Assembly (NCBI RefSeq): GCF_020544405.1
Contig: NZ_CP065410.1
Span: forward strand, 1,736,001 to 1,800,000
DNA: 64,000 nt
Direction of reading: 5' to 3'
Origin: Pseudomonas sp. IAC-BECa141
GTDB taxonomy: Bacteria > Pseudomonadota > Gammaproteobacteria > Pseudomonadales > Pseudomonadaceae
Both the position numbers and the translations under genes were made by a program. The number at the start of each line of letters is the position of its first letter. Positions within the stretch are counted from its first letter, which is position 1. Below, one piece after another: positions 18,324 through 28,188 of the stretch. A model generated the notes under the pieces. It was not told the DNA's origin. It ran no database searches and was given only the letters and a program-made list of their open reading frames with translations.

Positions 18324-19460
18324 ATGGCAGTCAAAGTCCTGGTGGTGGACGATTCGGGTTTTTTCCGCCGCCGCGTCTCGGAAATTCTTTCAGCGGATCC
18401 GAGCATCCAGGTTGTCGGCACGGCAACCAACGGTAAAGAGGCGATCGATCAGGCCCAGGCCCTCAAGCCGGATGTGATCACCATGGACTACGAGATGCCG
18501 ATGATGGATGGCATCACGGCCGTGCGGCACATCATGCAGCGCTGCCCGACGCCGGTGTTGATGTTCTCCTCGCTGACCCACGAAGGCGCCCGGGTCACCC
18601 TGGATGCGCTGGATGCCGGCGCGGTGGATTTCCTGCCGAAGAATTTCGAAGACATCTCCCGCAATCCGGAGAAGGTCAAGCAACTGCTGTGCGAGAAGGT
18701 ACACAGCATCTCGCGCAGCAACCGTCGTTTCAGTGCCTACAGTGCGCCGGCGCCTGCCGCTGCACCTGCACCTGCGCCGACTCCTGCGCCGGCGACTTCG
18801 AGTTTTGGCAGCCACAGTGCTCCGGCCCGTCCGGCACCTGCGCCTGCACCGACTCGCGCGCCAGCGGCCAGCGCTTCGTCGCCAGCCCCGAAACGCAAAA
18901 ACTACAAGCTCGTCGCCATTGGTACATCGACTGGCGGCCCGGTAGCGCTGCAACGGGTTCTGACCCAGTTGCCGGCCAGTTTCCCGGCACCGATCGTGCT
19001 GATCCAGCACATGCCGGCAGCCTTCACCAAGGCTTTCGCTGAACGTCTGGACAAGCTGTGCCGCATCAGCGTCAAGGAAGCCGAGGATGGCGACATCCTG
19101 CGTCCGGGCCTGGCGCTGCTGGCACCGGGTGGCAAGCAGATGATGATCGACGGCCGTGGCGCGGTGAAAATCCTGCCGGGCGACGAGCGTCTGAACTACA
19201 AGCCGTGCGTGGACATCACCTTCGGCTCTGCGGCCAAATCCTACAGCGACAAAGTTCTGGCGGTCGTACTGACCGGCATGGGCGCCGACGGCCGTGAAGG
19301 TGCACGCCTGCTCAAGCAGGGCGGCAGCACGATCTGGGCGCAGGACGAAGCCAGTTGCGTGATCTACGGCATGCCGATGGCCATCGTCAAAGCTGACCTC
19401 GCCGACGCGGTGTACAGCCTGGACGATATCGGCAAGCACCTGGTCGAGGCATGCGTCTGA
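18324..19460 (+). CDS. cheB: Chemotaxis methylesterase CheB
   Basis: Predicted 378 aa. CheB removes methyl groups from chemoreceptors and so drives adaptation. The receiver domain (residues 1-125) has D9-D10 and phospho-acceptor D55. A Pro/Ala-rich linker (about 140-190) leads to the methylesterase domain, with catalytic Ser202 in the GTSTGGP motif and later His and Asp motifs (QHMPAAF, MGADG). The start was placed at ATG 18324, giving the family start [11 protein letters not shown]. The stop overlaps the motC start. Confidence 0.95.
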   Translation: MAVKVLVVDDSGFFRRRVSEILSADPSIQVVGTATNGKEAIDQAQALKPDVITMDYEMPMMDGITAVRHIMQRCPTPVLMFSSLTHEGARVTLDALDAGAVDFLPKNFEDISRNPEKVKQLLCEKVHSISRSNRRFSAYSAPAPAAAPAPAPTPAPATSSFGSHSAPARPAPAPAPTRAPAASASSPAPKRKNYKLVAIGTSTGGPVALQRVLTQLPASFPAPIVLIQHMPAAFTKAFAERLDKLCRISVKEAEDGDILRPGLALLAPGGKQMMIDGRGAVKILPGDERLNYKPCVDITFGSAAKSYSDKVLAVVLTGMGADGREGARLLKQGGSTIWAQDEASCVIYGMPMAIVKADLADAVYSLDDIGKHLVEACV

Positions 19461-20200
19461 TGGATGTTCTAAGCCTTATCGGGATCATCATGGCGTTCGT
19501 CGCCATCATCGGCGGCAACTACCTTGAAGGTGGTCACCTCGGCGCGCTGGCCAACGGCCCGGCGGCGCTGATCGTGCTCGGTGGCACCATCGGTGCCGCG
19601 CTGCTGCAATCGCCGATGAGCGCGTTCAAGCGCGCCATGCAGATTCTGGCCTGGATCTTTTTCCCGCCGCGTGTGGATCTGGCGGGCGGCATCGACCGCG
19701 TCGTCAACTGGAGCCTCACCGCCCGCAAGGAAGGTCTGCTGGGCCTGGAAGGCGTGGCGGATGCCGAGCCCGACGCTTACTCGCGCAAAGGTCTGCAACT
19801 GCTGGTCGACGGCGCCGAGCCGGAAGCGATCCGCAGCATCCTCGAAGTGGATTTCTACACTCAGGAAGCCCGCGATGTCGAAGCGGCCAAAGTGTTTGAA
19901 AGCATGGGTGGCTACGCGCCGACCATCGGCATCATCGGTGCGGTGATGGGCCTGATCCACGTGATGGGCAACCTGGCCGATCCGTCGCAGCTGGGCAACG
20001 GGATTGCGGTCGCGTTCGTCGCTACCATCTACGGTGTGGCCAGTGCCAACCTGGTATTGCTGCCGGTTGCCGCCAAGCTCAAGTCAATCGCGTTGCGACA
20101 GTCGCGTTATCGCGAAATGTTGTTGGAAGGGATCCTGTCGATCGCTGAAGGTGAAAACCCACGCTCCATCGAGTTGAAGCTTCAGGGCTTCATGGATTAA
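19460..20200 (+). CDS. motC: Flagellar stator protein MotC (MotA family)
   Basis: Predicted 246 aa. MotC forms a proton-driven stator unit with MotD, the second stator of Pseudomonas. Four transmembrane segments are visible, two near the N-terminus and two between about residues 145 and 205. The cytoplasmic loop carries the charged residues that push the rotor. I chose ATG 19460, which overlaps the cheB stop by one base and gives the family start MDVLSLIGI. An ATG nine bases earlier is possible. The motD gene follows after 12 bases. Confidence 0.94.
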   Translation: MDVLSLIGIIMAFVAIIGGNYLEGGHLGALANGPAALIVLGGTIGAALLQSPMSAFKRAMQILAWIFFPPRVDLAGGIDRVVNWSLTARKEGLLGLEGVADAEPDAYSRKGLQLLVDGAEPEAIRSILEVDFYTQEARDVEAAKVFESMGGYAPTIGIIGAVMGLIHVMGNLADPSQLGNGIAVAFVATIYGVASANLVLLPVAAKLKSIALRQSRYREMLLEGILSIAEGENPRSIELKLQGFMD

Positions 20201-20212
20201 GGGACTAACCTC

Positions 20213-21103
20213 ATGGCACGTCGTCGCCAGCATGAAGAGCACGTAAACCATGAACGTTGGCTGGTTTCCTACGCCGACTTCATCACCTTGCTCTTTGCCT
20301 TTTTCGTGGTGATGTACTCCATCTCGTCGATCAACGAAGGCAAGTACAAGATCATCTCCGAAGCGCTGATCGGGGTCTTCACCGACTCCGACCGCGCGCT
20401 CAAGCCGATTCCGATCGGTGAAGAACGACCGAAGACCGTGACCCCGGCCAAGCCGCTGGTCAAGGACGCCGAACAGGTCGACGCCGGCATCGCCGGGGCC
20501 AGCGATCCGCTCAAAAGCATCGCCGATGACATCAGCGCCGCATTCGGCGACCTGATCGCAAGCAACCAGATGACCGTGCGCGGCAACGAGCTGTGGGTCG
20601 AGATCGAACTCAACTCCAGCCTGTTGTTCGGCAGCGGTGATGCGATGCCGAGCGACATCGCGTTCAACATCATCGACAAGGTCGCGGCGATCCTCAAACC
20701 GTTCGATAACCCGATCCACGTCGAAGGCTTCACCGACGATCAACCGATCCGCACCGCGCAGTACCCGACCAACTGGGAATTGTCCTCGGCGCGTTCGGCG
20801 AGCATCGTGCGCATGCTGGCGATGCAGGGCGTGAACCCTGGGCGTCTGGCCTCGGTGGGCTACGGCGAATTTCAGCCGGTTGCCAACAACGCCACGGCCG
20901 AAGGCCGGGCGAAGAACCGTCGCGTGGTGCTGGTGGTGTCGCGCAATCTCGATGTGCGCCGCAGCCTGACCGGCACCGGAACCGCCAATGCAACACCGGA
21001 CGCCGCGTTGAAGCGTGCTGGCACACAAACTGCACCGACCCCGGTCAAGACGCCGGGACGCGAGAGTGCCGTCAATTCTCCGTCGCCCGCATTAATACGC
21101 TGA
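20213..21103 (+). CDS. motD: Flagellar stator protein MotD (MotB family)
   Basis: Predicted 296 aa. MotD anchors the stator to peptidoglycan. A basic N-terminal tail (MARRRQHEEHVNHERW) is followed by one transmembrane helix with the proton-binding Asp in the motif SYADFITLLFAFF. The OmpA-like domain spans about residues 140-250 (VEGFTDDQPI, NWELSSARS). A Pro/Thr-rich tail completes the protein. Order and size match other Pseudomonas genomes. Confidence 0.95.
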   Translation: MARRRQHEEHVNHERWLVSYADFITLLFAFFVVMYSISSINEGKYKIISEALIGVFTDSDRALKPIPIGEERPKTVTPAKPLVKDAEQVDAGIAGASDPLKSIADDISAAFGDLIASNQMTVRGNELWVEIELNSSLLFGSGDAMPSDIAFNIIDKVAAILKPFDNPIHVEGFTDDQPIRTAQYPTNWELSSARSASIVRMLAMQGVNPGRLASVGYGEFQPVANNATAEGRAKNRRVVLVVSRNLDVRRSLTGTGTANATPDAALKRAGTQTAPTPVKTPGRESAVNSPSPALIR

Positions 21104-21146
21104 ACCATGTCTCGGCCGAGTATCCCGGCCGGGAGGAACGATCTGA

Positions 21147-21935
21147 ATGAGAGTCTGGGCAGTCGCCAATCAAAAGGGTGGTGTTGGTAAAACCACTTCT
21201 TCCATCGCTTTAGCCGGTTTGCTGGCAGAGGCGGGCAAGCGCGTGGTCGTGGTCGATCTCGACCCGCACGGCTCGATGACCAGCTATTTCGGTTACGACC
21301 CCGACAGCCTGGAACACAGCAACTACGACCTGTTTCTGCACAAGGGCGGCGTGCCGCAAGGCCTGCCGGGCCAGTTGCTGCTGTCCACCAGCGATGAACG
21401 CATTTCCCTGTTGCCGTCGAGCACCGCGCTGGCCACCCTCGAGCGCCAGTCGCCGGGGCAGAGTGGCCTGGGCCTGGTGATCGCCAAGAGTCTGGCGCAG
21501 CTGTGGCAGGACTTCGATTACGCGATCATCGACAGCCCGCCATTGCTCGGCGTGCTGATGGTCAACGCCTTGGCCGCCAGTCAGCAACTGGTGATCCCGG
21601 TGCAGACCGAGCACCTGGCCGTCAAAGGCCTGGAGCGCATGGTCAACACCCTGGCGATGATCAACCGCTCGCGCAAACAGGCGCTGCCGTTCAGCATCGT
21701 GCCGACCCTGTTCGACCGCCGCACTCAGGCGTCGATGGGCACCTTGCGCGTGCTGCGCGACAAATTCCCCGACGAGATCTGGCAGGGTTACATCCCGGTC
21801 GATACCCGTCTGCGCGACGCCAGTCGTGCCGGTGTCACCCCTTCGCAGTTCGACGGCAAGAGCCGTGGCGTGCTGGCTTACCGCGCACTGCTCAAGCATC
21901 TGCTGGCGCAGCAACTCGTTGCGCAGGTGGCTTGA
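21147..21935 (+). CDS. parC: ParA-like ATPase ParC for polar chemotaxis arrays
   Basis: Predicted 262 aa. The protein is a ParA/MinD-type ATPase with the deviant Walker A motif KGGVGKTT at about residues 10-17 and the motifs VVDLDPHGS and IIDSPPLLG. In Vibrio and Pseudomonas such a gene inside the che cluster encodes ParC, which recruits chemotaxis arrays to the cell pole with ParP. The next gene is a ParP-like protein starting three bases after the stop, which supports this role over plasmid partition. Confidence 0.88.
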   Translation: MRVWAVANQKGGVGKTTSSIALAGLLAEAGKRVVVVDLDPHGSMTSYFGYDPDSLEHSNYDLFLHKGGVPQGLPGQLLLSTSDERISLLPSSTALATLERQSPGQSGLGLVIAKSLAQLWQDFDYAIIDSPPLLGVLMVNALAASQQLVIPVQTEHLAVKGLERMVNTLAMINRSRKQALPFSIVPTLFDRRTQASMGTLRVLRDKFPDEIWQGYIPVDTRLRDASRAGVTPSQFDGKSRGVLAYRALLKHLLAQQLVAQVA

Positions 21936-21937
21936 GC

Positions 21938-22891
21938 ATGAATCGGCCGATCAAACTGACTTCGCGTCCGCAACTGGCTGTGCAGTCCTATCTGGACAGC
22001 TTGCTGCAGGAAGTGACAGACGAGGTCGAGCAGGAAATCGCAGCGCCGGCCAAGGAGGTCGAAACTGCTGCGGCACTCGATGAATTCCAGGCTGCCGTGC
22101 TTGAAGAGCAGGCCCGGGATGCGCAAAAAGCCGCCCGGCCGGTCGCCCCGGTCGTAGCGCCTGCCGCTGTGGTGGCGAAGGCACCTGCGACGTTGATCAA
22201 AGAGCCTGAACCGGTGCGCGTGGTTTCGACCCTGGCACCGCTGCTGCAATCCCAGCTTCTGCAAAGCCCTCCGGCTCCGGCGGTGCCAGAGCCCGCGCCT
22301 GAAGCGCCTGCGCCAGCCCCGGTCGAGCCGACCCTGGTGGCGCCGCTGGTCGAAGTGCATCTGCCACCCAGCAATACGCCGCCACCGGTGGAAACCGATG
22401 GCCGTCCGGCCTGGGCGTCGGAAGCGTTCGAGTGCCTGCTGTTCGACGTGGCCGGGCTGACGCTGGCGGTGCCGTTGGTGTGCCTGGGCTCGATCTATTC
22501 GCTGGCCGGCCACGAACTGACGCCACTGTTCGGTCAGCCGGAGTGGTTCCTCGGCATCCTGCCGAGCCAGGCCGGCAACCTGAAGGTGCTGGACACCGCG
22601 CGCTGGGTCATGCCGGATCGCTATCGCGATGACTTCCGTCAGGGTCTGCAATACGTGATTTCGGTTCAGGGTTACGAGTGGGGCCTGGCGGTGCATCAGG
22701 TCAGTCGCTCGCTGCGTCTGGATCCGAATGAAATCAAATGGAGAAGTCAGCGGGGTCAGCGGCCATGGCTCGCCGGCACGGTGATTGAACACATGTGCGC
22801 CTTGCTCGATGTCTCCGCTCTGGCCGAGTTGATCGCCAGCGGTGGGGCAAAGCACATGTCCGGCAGTAAGCCGAACCACAAACCGACATAA
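21938..22891 (+). CDS. parP: ParP-like protein with C-terminal CheW-type domain
   Basis: Predicted 317 aa. The first 150 or so residues are Pro/Ala/Val-rich and probably flexible, after a short helical start that may contact ParC. The C-terminal 150 residues resemble a CheW/AIF domain (FECLLFDVAGLTLAVPLVCLG and the later WGLAVHQVSRSL). ParP links ParC to CheA and chemoreceptors at the pole. The start was chosen as the first ATG after parC; the frame stays open further upstream inside parC. A perfect short palindrome at 22900-22917 follows the gene. Confidence 0.85.
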   Translation: MNRPIKLTSRPQLAVQSYLDSLLQEVTDEVEQEIAAPAKEVETAAALDEFQAAVLEEQARDAQKAARPVAPVVAPAAVVAKAPATLIKEPEPVRVVSTLAPLLQSQLLQSPPAPAVPEPAPEAPAPAPVEPTLVAPLVEVHLPPSNTPPPVETDGRPAWASEAFECLLFDVAGLTLAVPLVCLGSIYSLAGHELTPLFGQPEWFLGILPSQAGNLKVLDTARWVMPDRYRDDFRQGLQYVISVQGYEWGLAVHQVSRSLRLDPNEIKWRSQRGQRPWLAGTVIEHMCALLDVSALAELIASGGAKHMSGSKPNHKPT

Positions 22892-22964
22892 AGAGAGTAC
22901 CGGCATTCAAATGCCGGCGAACGAAACACACACCGCCAGGCGCGGTTTTTCGAGGGGCTAGGGT

Positions 22965-23450
22965 ATGAACGACAAGGCTACGGCGGCAAAGGGTTCCGAA
23001 GATCCGATCCTGCAATGGGTGACCTTCAAGCTGGACAACGAAACCTACGGCATCAACGTGATGCGCGTTCAGGAAGTCCTGCGCTACACCGAGATCGCTC
23101 CGGTTCCGGGTGCGCCAAGCTACGTGCTGGGCATCATCAACCTGCGCGGCAACGTGGTGACCGTGATCGATACCCGTCAGCGCTTCGGCCTGATGAGCGG
23201 CGAGATCAGCGACAACACCCGTATCGTCATCATCGAAGCCGACAAGCAAGTGGTCGGCATCATGGTCGACAGCGTGGCTGAAGTGGTTTACCTGCGTCAG
23301 TCGGAAATCGAGACCGCACCGAACGTCGGTAACGAAGAGTCGGCCAAGTTCATCCAGGGCGTATGCAACAAGAACAACGAGTTGCTGATCCTGGTCGAGC
23401 TGGACAAGATGATGACTGAAGAAGAATGGTCGGAACTGGAGAACATCTGA
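22965..23450 (+). CDS. cheW: Chemotaxis adaptor CheW
   Basis: Predicted 161 aa. CheW couples chemoreceptors to CheA. The single CheW domain is complete, with characteristic stretches VTFKLDNETYGINVMRVQEV and GIINLRGNVVTVIDTRQRFG. Length is normal. It follows parP after 73 bases, a gap that contains a short palindrome (CCGGCATT and its complement at 22900-22917). It is directly joined to the next gene, whose TTG start comes right after the stop. Confidence 0.96.
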   Translation: MNDKATAAKGSEDPILQWVTFKLDNETYGINVMRVQEVLRYTEIAPVPGAPSYVLGIINLRGNVVTVIDTRQRFGLMSGEISDNTRIVIIEADKQVVGIMVDSVAEVVYLRQSEIETAPNVGNEESAKFIQGVCNKNNELLILVELDKMMTEEEWSELENI

Positions 23451-23843
23451 TTGATTCTGGAGGTAGCGGTCATTGTCCTGTTCCTGTTCTGGGCAGGCAC
23501 GCTGGCGATGTTTCTGGCGTACATCAAGGCGCAGCGCCTGATTGCTGCGCAACAGGCCCAGGGCGATGCGCTGCGTGATCAGCGCATCAAGGACCTGGCC
23601 AAGCGTGTCGACGATTACCAGAACGGCAACGTGCGCATGGGCGAAGCCCTGCACGAGCTGCGCTCGGTCGTCGGTCCGATCCCGGACAAAATCTCCCAGC
23701 TCGAACAGCGCGATCCTTCCAGCCTGTCATTCGCCCAGGCGGCGAAGCTGGTGGGGATGGGCGCGAGTGTTGATGAGCTGACCCAGTCCTGCGGGTTGAC
23801 CCAGGCTGAGGCGGAGTTGATGCGCAAGCTGCACAAGAACTGA
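23451..23843 (+). CDS. DUF2802 membrane-anchored protein
   Basis: Predicted 130 aa, starting with TTG immediately after cheW. One N-terminal transmembrane helix (about residues 2-24) is followed by a charged, probably coiled-coil region. A C-terminal helical domain contains the pattern AAKLVGMGASVDELTQSCGLTQAEAELM. I associate this with DUF2802, which is regularly found after cheW in Pseudomonas. A role near the chemotaxis array is suggested by position only. Confidence 0.8.
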   Translation: MILEVAVIVLFLFWAGTLAMFLAYIKAQRLIAAQQAQGDALRDQRIKDLAKRVDDYQNGNVRMGEALHELRSVVGPIPDKISQLEQRDPSSLSFAQAAKLVGMGASVDELTQSCGLTQAEAELMRKLHKN

Positions 23844-23868
23844 TTTTTGCGCTCAAGCTGATGGCCTA

Positions 23869-23943
23869 TTCGCGAGCAAGCTCGCTCCCACATTAGATCG
23901 GTGTACGCCGAACCAATGTGGGAGCGAGCTTGCTCGCGAAGGC
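23869..23943. repeat. REP pair (REPIN)
   Basis: Two full REP palindromes in inverted orientation, at 23869-23893 and about 23916-23943. They lie between the converging cheW/DUF2802 and FlhB-like genes, where they could form a long hairpin in either transcript. Confidence 0.9.
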
Positions 23944-23955
23944 GTCTTTGAAGTC

Positions 23956-24285
23956 TCAATAATCGTCGCCGCGATCGGTGACGTCTTTCTCGACCATCGG
24001 CGCATCCGGATTGTGTCCCGCCGGGAACTTGCCCTTGAGGTTCCAGGCAAACGCGATGATTTCGGCGATCGTGCGGTACAGCTCTTCAGGAATGCTGTCG
24101 CCCAGTTCCATGCGCGCCAGCAACTTCACCAGTTCGGCGTTCTCGTAGATCGGTACTTCACAGTCGCGGGCGATCCGCAGGATTTCTTCGGCCAGTTCTT
24201 CGTCGCCCTTGGCGGTGAGGGTCGGGGCGTGGCTGCCGTCGTATTTGAGGGCGATGGCCTGGCGTGGAGCGGTGGTGTCATTCAT
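23956..24285 (-). CDS. Free-standing FlhB C-terminal-domain homologue (FlhX/FhlB type)
   Basis: Predicted 109 aa. The sequence aligns by eye with the cytoplasmic end of FlhB: AIALKYDGSHAPTLTAKGD resembles AVALKYDAEKGGAPMLLAKG of the full-length protein at 6.2-7.4 kb, followed by the conserved helical part ending ELYRTIAEIIAFAW. It has no membrane helices and lacks the NPTH cleavage motif, so it resembles only the part of FlhB left after self-cleavage. It overlaps the upstream FliK-like gene by four bases on the same strand. The pair is probably one small operon that tunes flagellar export. Confidence 0.85.
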   Translation of the reverse strand: MNDTTAPRQAIALKYDGSHAPTLTAKGDEELAEEILRIARDCEVPIYENAELVKLLARMELGDSIPEELYRTIAEIIAFAWNLKGKFPAGHNPDAPMVEKDVTDRGDDY

Positions 24286-25856
24286 GCGGTTTCATCGACC
24301 CAGCGGTGTTCGAGGCGGGTTTGGATGCCTTGCGGCGGGGTGCCGAGGTGGCAGTCGAGGTCGCCGACATTCAGCCCGGAATCCAGCAGACGCTGGCGCA
24401 GTGCGGTCAGATTGCTTTCGATCAGGCTCGCGGTGTACGGCCGCTCGGCCCACAACTGGCTGGACAGGCTGCCGCTGATCAACTGTGCCTGAATCTGCAT
24501 CGGCCCCAGCGGTTCCATGTCGAACGCCAGATCGACGCGCCACAGTTGTTGTTTCGGTTCCCGTTCATCGCGGCGCTGCTCGTTCGATTCCTGGTTCTGC
24601 GGCGCTTCTTCGCGCTGGAACTTGACCTGCAGCGGCACGATGTCCTGCAGGTTGCGCATCGGGATTTCCAGTTGCCAGGTGCTGAGCAGGCGGCCGTCGT
24701 CGGTGACGCCGGTCTGCTCCAGGCTCGACAGCTGATGACTCTGCAGGCGTGACACGGCGGCTGCGGCGAGGCGCAGCAGATGCTCCAGATCGCCTTCGCC
24801 TTCCAGACTTTGCAGCAACCGGTCGGGCAGCGGGAAACTGCTTGGCACCGGTTTCGCGCTGACCTGACCGAGCATGCCGAGGGCGTTGCGCACGAAACTC
24901 GGTAGCGCCTGGGCCAGGGTGTTGGCAGCGATGATCGCGTTCAGGTTGGTGTTGCCCGGCAGGCCGGGGGTGAGCTGGGCGATCAGCTTGAGCAGATCGG
25001 CTTTCATGTCCGGAACCAGCGTCGGGTTCTGTCCGGTCAGCAGTTTGGTCTCCAGGAACACACCGCTGTTGGCCAGCGCCTGGGCCAGACCTTTTGGGGT
25101 GCTCAGTTGCTGCACGTCGGGCAGGTTGGCGAGCAGCCTGTCCACGGCGGCGCGCAAATCCCGGGACGTCTGATCAGTGGCGGGCGGCAGGCTCTGGAGC
25201 ATTTTCAGCAAGCCGTCGAGCGAACCCTGACGGCTTTGCTGACTGACCAGTTGCTGGCTGACCGCCAGTTGTTCCTGGCGATTGCTCAGCGGCAGGAACT
25301 TCAGGGTCTGCGAGTCTTGCACCAGCGCCGACAGCAGGGTGCCGATGCGCAACGGTTGCGGGCTGTCGATGCTCAGGGTGCTGCCGCTGAGCGCGGTGTT
25401 GAGCAGGCTGACCATCGAGCGGAACACCGTCGGTTGCCCCGGCACCTGTGGCAGGGCCTGAGCCGTCAGCACCTTGCCTTGCAGCAGCGTGCCGACCGGC
25501 AATTGCGCGGTGTCGATGCGGGTGAGGGTGGCGACGCTGCTGGCGATGGCCTGTTGCACGGTGATCGCCAGATTGCCCGCCGACGGCTGGGTGATCGCCA
25601 GGCTGGTGCCCTGAGGCAGCGGCAGATTGCTGGTGGCTTGCACGGTGGTCTGACGGCCGCTGTCCAGTGTCACCTTGAGCAGCAATTGAAAGGTCTGATC
25701 CGCCTGCTTGAGCGACAACACCTCGGCCTTGGCGCTCTGGCCGGCGGCAATCAGCCCGTCGACCGGCGTCAGCAACTTCAACAGCTCACCCACCTGCGGG
25801 CGAGCGGTCGCCGGGGTGGTGGGCGGGAGCGGGAGGATGTTCATTTCGCCTGTCAT
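24282..25856 (-). CDS. FliK-like hook-length control domain protein
   Basis: Predicted 524 aa from ATG 25856 (MTGEMNILPLPP); an ATG four codons upstream is also possible. The N-terminal 350 residues are Leu/Gln/Ser-rich with repeated short hydrophobic patterns. The last 120 or so residues resemble the FliK C-terminal domain (VDLAFDMEPLGPMQIQAQL and RLLDSGLNVGDLDCHLG), as in the hook-length family. It is a second FliK-type protein in addition to FliK at 378-1739. It is translated together with the FlhB-like gene. A regulatory link to export switching is inferred from the pairing. Confidence 0.8.
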   Translation of the reverse strand: MTGEMNILPLPPTTPATARPQVGELLKLLTPVDGLIAAGQSAKAEVLSLKQADQTFQLLLKVTLDSGRQTTVQATSNLPLPQGTSLAITQPSAGNLAITVQQAIASSVATLTRIDTAQLPVGTLLQGKVLTAQALPQVPGQPTVFRSMVSLLNTALSGSTLSIDSPQPLRIGTLLSALVQDSQTLKFLPLSNRQEQLAVSQQLVSQQSRQGSLDGLLKMLQSLPPATDQTSRDLRAAVDRLLANLPDVQQLSTPKGLAQALANSGVFLETKLLTGQNPTLVPDMKADLLKLIAQLTPGLPGNTNLNAIIAANTLAQALPSFVRNALGMLGQVSAKPVPSSFPLPDRLLQSLEGEGDLEHLLRLAAAAVSRLQSHQLSSLEQTGVTDDGRLLSTWQLEIPMRNLQDIVPLQVKFQREEAPQNQESNEQRRDEREPKQQLWRVDLAFDMEPLGPMQIQAQLISGSLSSQLWAERPYTASLIESNLTALRQRLLDSGLNVGDLDCHLGTPPQGIQTRLEHRWVDETA

Positions 25857-26053
25857 ACGCGGACACAACCTGAGGAAAATGCACTCTGGAGAGAAGATGG
25901 CGACATGTATAATGCCGCCCGTCCTTCCATTCGTTCAAAAAACATAGCAATTGTTTGACGCAGCTCTCTGGATTGAGCCGTCATTGCATTTATGCTGCAA
26001 CTCTTTAACGGCCGCGCCAGAGCCGACTTGAACCGTATAAGGCCCGTGATCCC

Positions 26054-26689
26054 TTGACCAGTCCTGTCCTGCAAACCGTTGCCCTCGCGTGTGAACGTGA
26101 TCTCAGACTGCTCTTCGACAATCTCGAATTGAGACTGGCCAGTGGCGATATGGTGCAGATCAGCGGTCCCAACGGCAGCGGCAAGACCAGCTTGTTGCGC
26201 TTGCTGGCCGGCCTGATGCAGCCGACTGACGGTCAGGTGCTGCTCAACGGCAAGCCGCTGGGCGAGCAACGCAGCGAACTGGCACGCAACCTGTTGTGGA
26301 TCGGTCACGCCGCCGGGATCAAGGACTTGCTTACGCCGGAAGAAAACCTCGCCTGGCTCTGCGCCCTGCATCAACCCGCCGAACGCGACGCCATCTGGCA
26401 GGCCCTGGCGGCGGTTGGATTGCGTGGTTTCGAGGATGTTCCCTGCCATAGTCTGTCTGCCGGCCAGCAGCGCCGCGTGGCGCTGGCGCGGTTGTATCTG
26501 GACAGCCCGCCGTTGTGGATTCTCGACGAACCCTTCACCGCCCTCGACAAGCAGGGCGTGGCACAGCTTGAAGAACACCTGGCCGGGCACTGCGAACGGG
26601 GAGGGCTGGTGGTGCTCACCACGCACCACACCTTGAGCCGGATGCCGGCCGGTTATCGCGACATCGATCTGGGGAATTGGGCGGTATGA
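26054..26689 (+). CDS. ccmA: Cytochrome c maturation ABC ATPase CcmA
   Basis: Predicted 211 aa, starting at TTG 26054 (family start [16 protein letters not shown]). CcmA powers release of holo-CcmE from the CcmABCD complex. The Walker A motif GPNGSGKT (about residues 39-46), signature [13 protein letters not shown] (about 135-147) and Walker B LWILDEPF are intact. It is the first gene of the ccm operon. A TATAAT hexamer at 25908-25913 could be the -10 box of its promoter, but no good -35 is visible. The stop overlaps ccmB by four bases. Confidence 0.95.
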   Translation: MTSPVLQTVALACERDLRLLFDNLELRLASGDMVQISGPNGSGKTSLLRLLAGLMQPTDGQVLLNGKPLGEQRSELARNLLWIGHAAGIKDLLTPEENLAWLCALHQPAERDAIWQALAAVGLRGFEDVPCHSLSAGQQRRVALARLYLDSPPLWILDEPFTALDKQGVAQLEEHLAGHCERGGLVVLTTHHTLSRMPAGYRDIDLGNWAV

Positions 26690-27354
26690 GTGTGTTCGGC
26701 CTGCTGGTTGCCCGTGAATCCCGACTGCTGTTCCGCCGCCCGGCGGAGCTGGCCAATCCGCTGATTTTCTTCGCCATCGTCATTGCCCTGTTCCCGCTGG
26801 CCGTCGGACCGGAAACTCAAGTATTGCAAAACTTGTCCCCGGGGTTAGTCTGGGTGGCGGCACTTTTGTCGGTCCTGCTCTCGCTGGACGGGCTTTTCCG
26901 CAGTGATTTCGAAGACGGATCCCTCGAACAGTGGGTCCTTTCGCCGCACCCCCTGCCACTTCTGGTATTGGCCAAGGTGCTGGCACACTGGCTTTTTTCC
27001 GGGCTGGCACTGGTTTTGCTCTCGCCGTTACTGGCGTTGATGCTCGGGTTGCCGGCTGCGTGTCTGCCGGTATTGTTGCTTTCGTTGCTGCTGGGTACTC
27101 CGGTGCTGAGTTTGCTCGGCGCGGTGGGCGCGGCGCTGACGGTCGGTCTGAAGCGCGGTGGCCTGTTGCTGGCGCTGCTGATTCTGCCGTTGTACATCCC
27201 GGTGTTGATCCTGGGCAGTGGCGCCTTGCAGGCGGCGTTGCAGGGGATGCCGGCGATTGGTTATCTGTTGTGGCTTGGTAGCCTGACCGCCCTGGCGATA
27301 ACCCTGACACCCTTTGCAATAGCTGCTGGCCTGAAGATCAGCGTCGGCGAATAA
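26686..27354 (+). CDS. ccmB: Cytochrome c maturation membrane protein CcmB
   Basis: Predicted 222 aa. CcmB is a membrane subunit of the CcmABCD complex that handles haem attachment to CcmE. About six hydrophobic segments are present. The N-terminus [21 protein letters not shown] and the [17 protein letters not shown] segment are typical. The start was set at the ATG overlapping the ccmA stop (ATGA). The ccmC gene follows after about 78 bases. Confidence 0.95.
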   Translation: MSVFGLLVARESRLLFRRPAELANPLIFFAIVIALFPLAVGPETQVLQNLSPGLVWVAALLSVLLSLDGLFRSDFEDGSLEQWVLSPHPLPLLVLAKVLAHWLFSGLALVLLSPLLALMLGLPAACLPVLLLSLLLGTPVLSLLGAVGAALTVGLKRGGLLLALLILPLYIPVLILGSGALQAALQGMPAIGYLLWLGSLTALAITLTPFAIAAGLKISVGE

Positions 27355-27432
27355 TGAGGTCTGGTTAATATTTAACCAGCAAAGACCCTGAGACTGCTCA
27401 CACCGATGAGCGGCACCCGTGATGGAAACAGT

Positions 27433-28188
27433 ATGAACTGGACCTGGTTTCACAAGCTCGGCTCGCCCAAGTGGTTCTACGGCATCAGCAGCAAGTTCCT
27501 GCCGTGGCTGAGCATCGCAGCGTTGCTGCTGATCGCTGTCGGCGTCGTCTGGGGCCTGGCCTTCGCGCCGCCGGACTATCAGCAAGGCAACAGCTTTCGC
27601 ATCATCTATATCCACGTACCCGCTGCGATGCTCGCTCAGTCGAGCTACGTGATGCTGGCGGTGTGCGGTGTGGTCGGGCTGGTGTGGAAGATGAAACTGG
27701 CCGACGTCGCCCTGCAATGCGCCGCGCCGATCGGCGCGTGGATGACCGCCGTGGCGCTGATCACCGGGGCGATCTGGGGCAAGCCGACCTGGGGTTCGTG
27801 GTGGGTCTGGGACGCGCGGCTGACCTCGATGCTGATTCTGCTGTTCCTGTATTTCGGCGTGATCGCGCTGGGCAACGCCATCAGCAACCGCGACAGCGCC
27901 GCCAAGGCCTGCGCGGTGCTGGCCATCGTCGGTGTGATCAACATTCCGATCATCAAATACTCGGTGGAGTGGTGGAACACCCTGCACCAGGGCGCGACGT
28001 TCACCCTCACCGAAAAACCGGCCATGCCCGTCGAGATGTGGCTGCCGCTGCTGCTGACGGTGCTGGGTTTCTATTGCTTCTTTGGCGCCGTGCTGTTGCT
28101 GCGCATGCGCCTTGAAGTGCTCAAGCGCGAAGCCCGCGCCAGTTGGGTGAAAGAAGAAGTGCAGAACAGCCTGGAGGCCGCTCGATGA
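27433..28188 (+). CDS. ccmC: Haem exporter CcmC
   Basis: Predicted 251 aa from ATG 27433 ([14 protein letters not shown]), which has GGAAA just upstream. An ATG at 27406 would add nine residues. CcmC presents haem to CcmE through its tryptophan-rich WWD loop, seen as [13 protein letters not shown]. Six transmembrane helices and the two conserved His residues in IYIHVPAAM and [11 protein letters not shown] are present. It overlaps ccmD by four bases. Confidence 0.95.
   Translation: MNWTWFHKLGSPKWFYGISSKFLPWLSIAALLLIAVGVVWGLAFAPPDYQQGNSFRIIYIHVPAAMLAQSSYVMLAVCGVVGLVWKMKLADVALQCAAPIGAWMTAVALITGAIWGKPTWGSWWVWDARLTSMLILLFLYFGVIALGNAISNRDSAAKACAVLAIVGVINIPIIKYSVEWWNTLHQGATFTLTEKPAMPVEMWLPLLLTVLGFYCFFGAVLLLRMRLEVLKREARASWVKEEVQNSLEAAR

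Noticed and set aside
25908..25913. TATAAT hexamer upstream of ccmA as a separate promoter feature
   Set aside because: The -10 match is good, but no acceptable -35 is found at 16-18 bases. It is mentioned only under ccmA.
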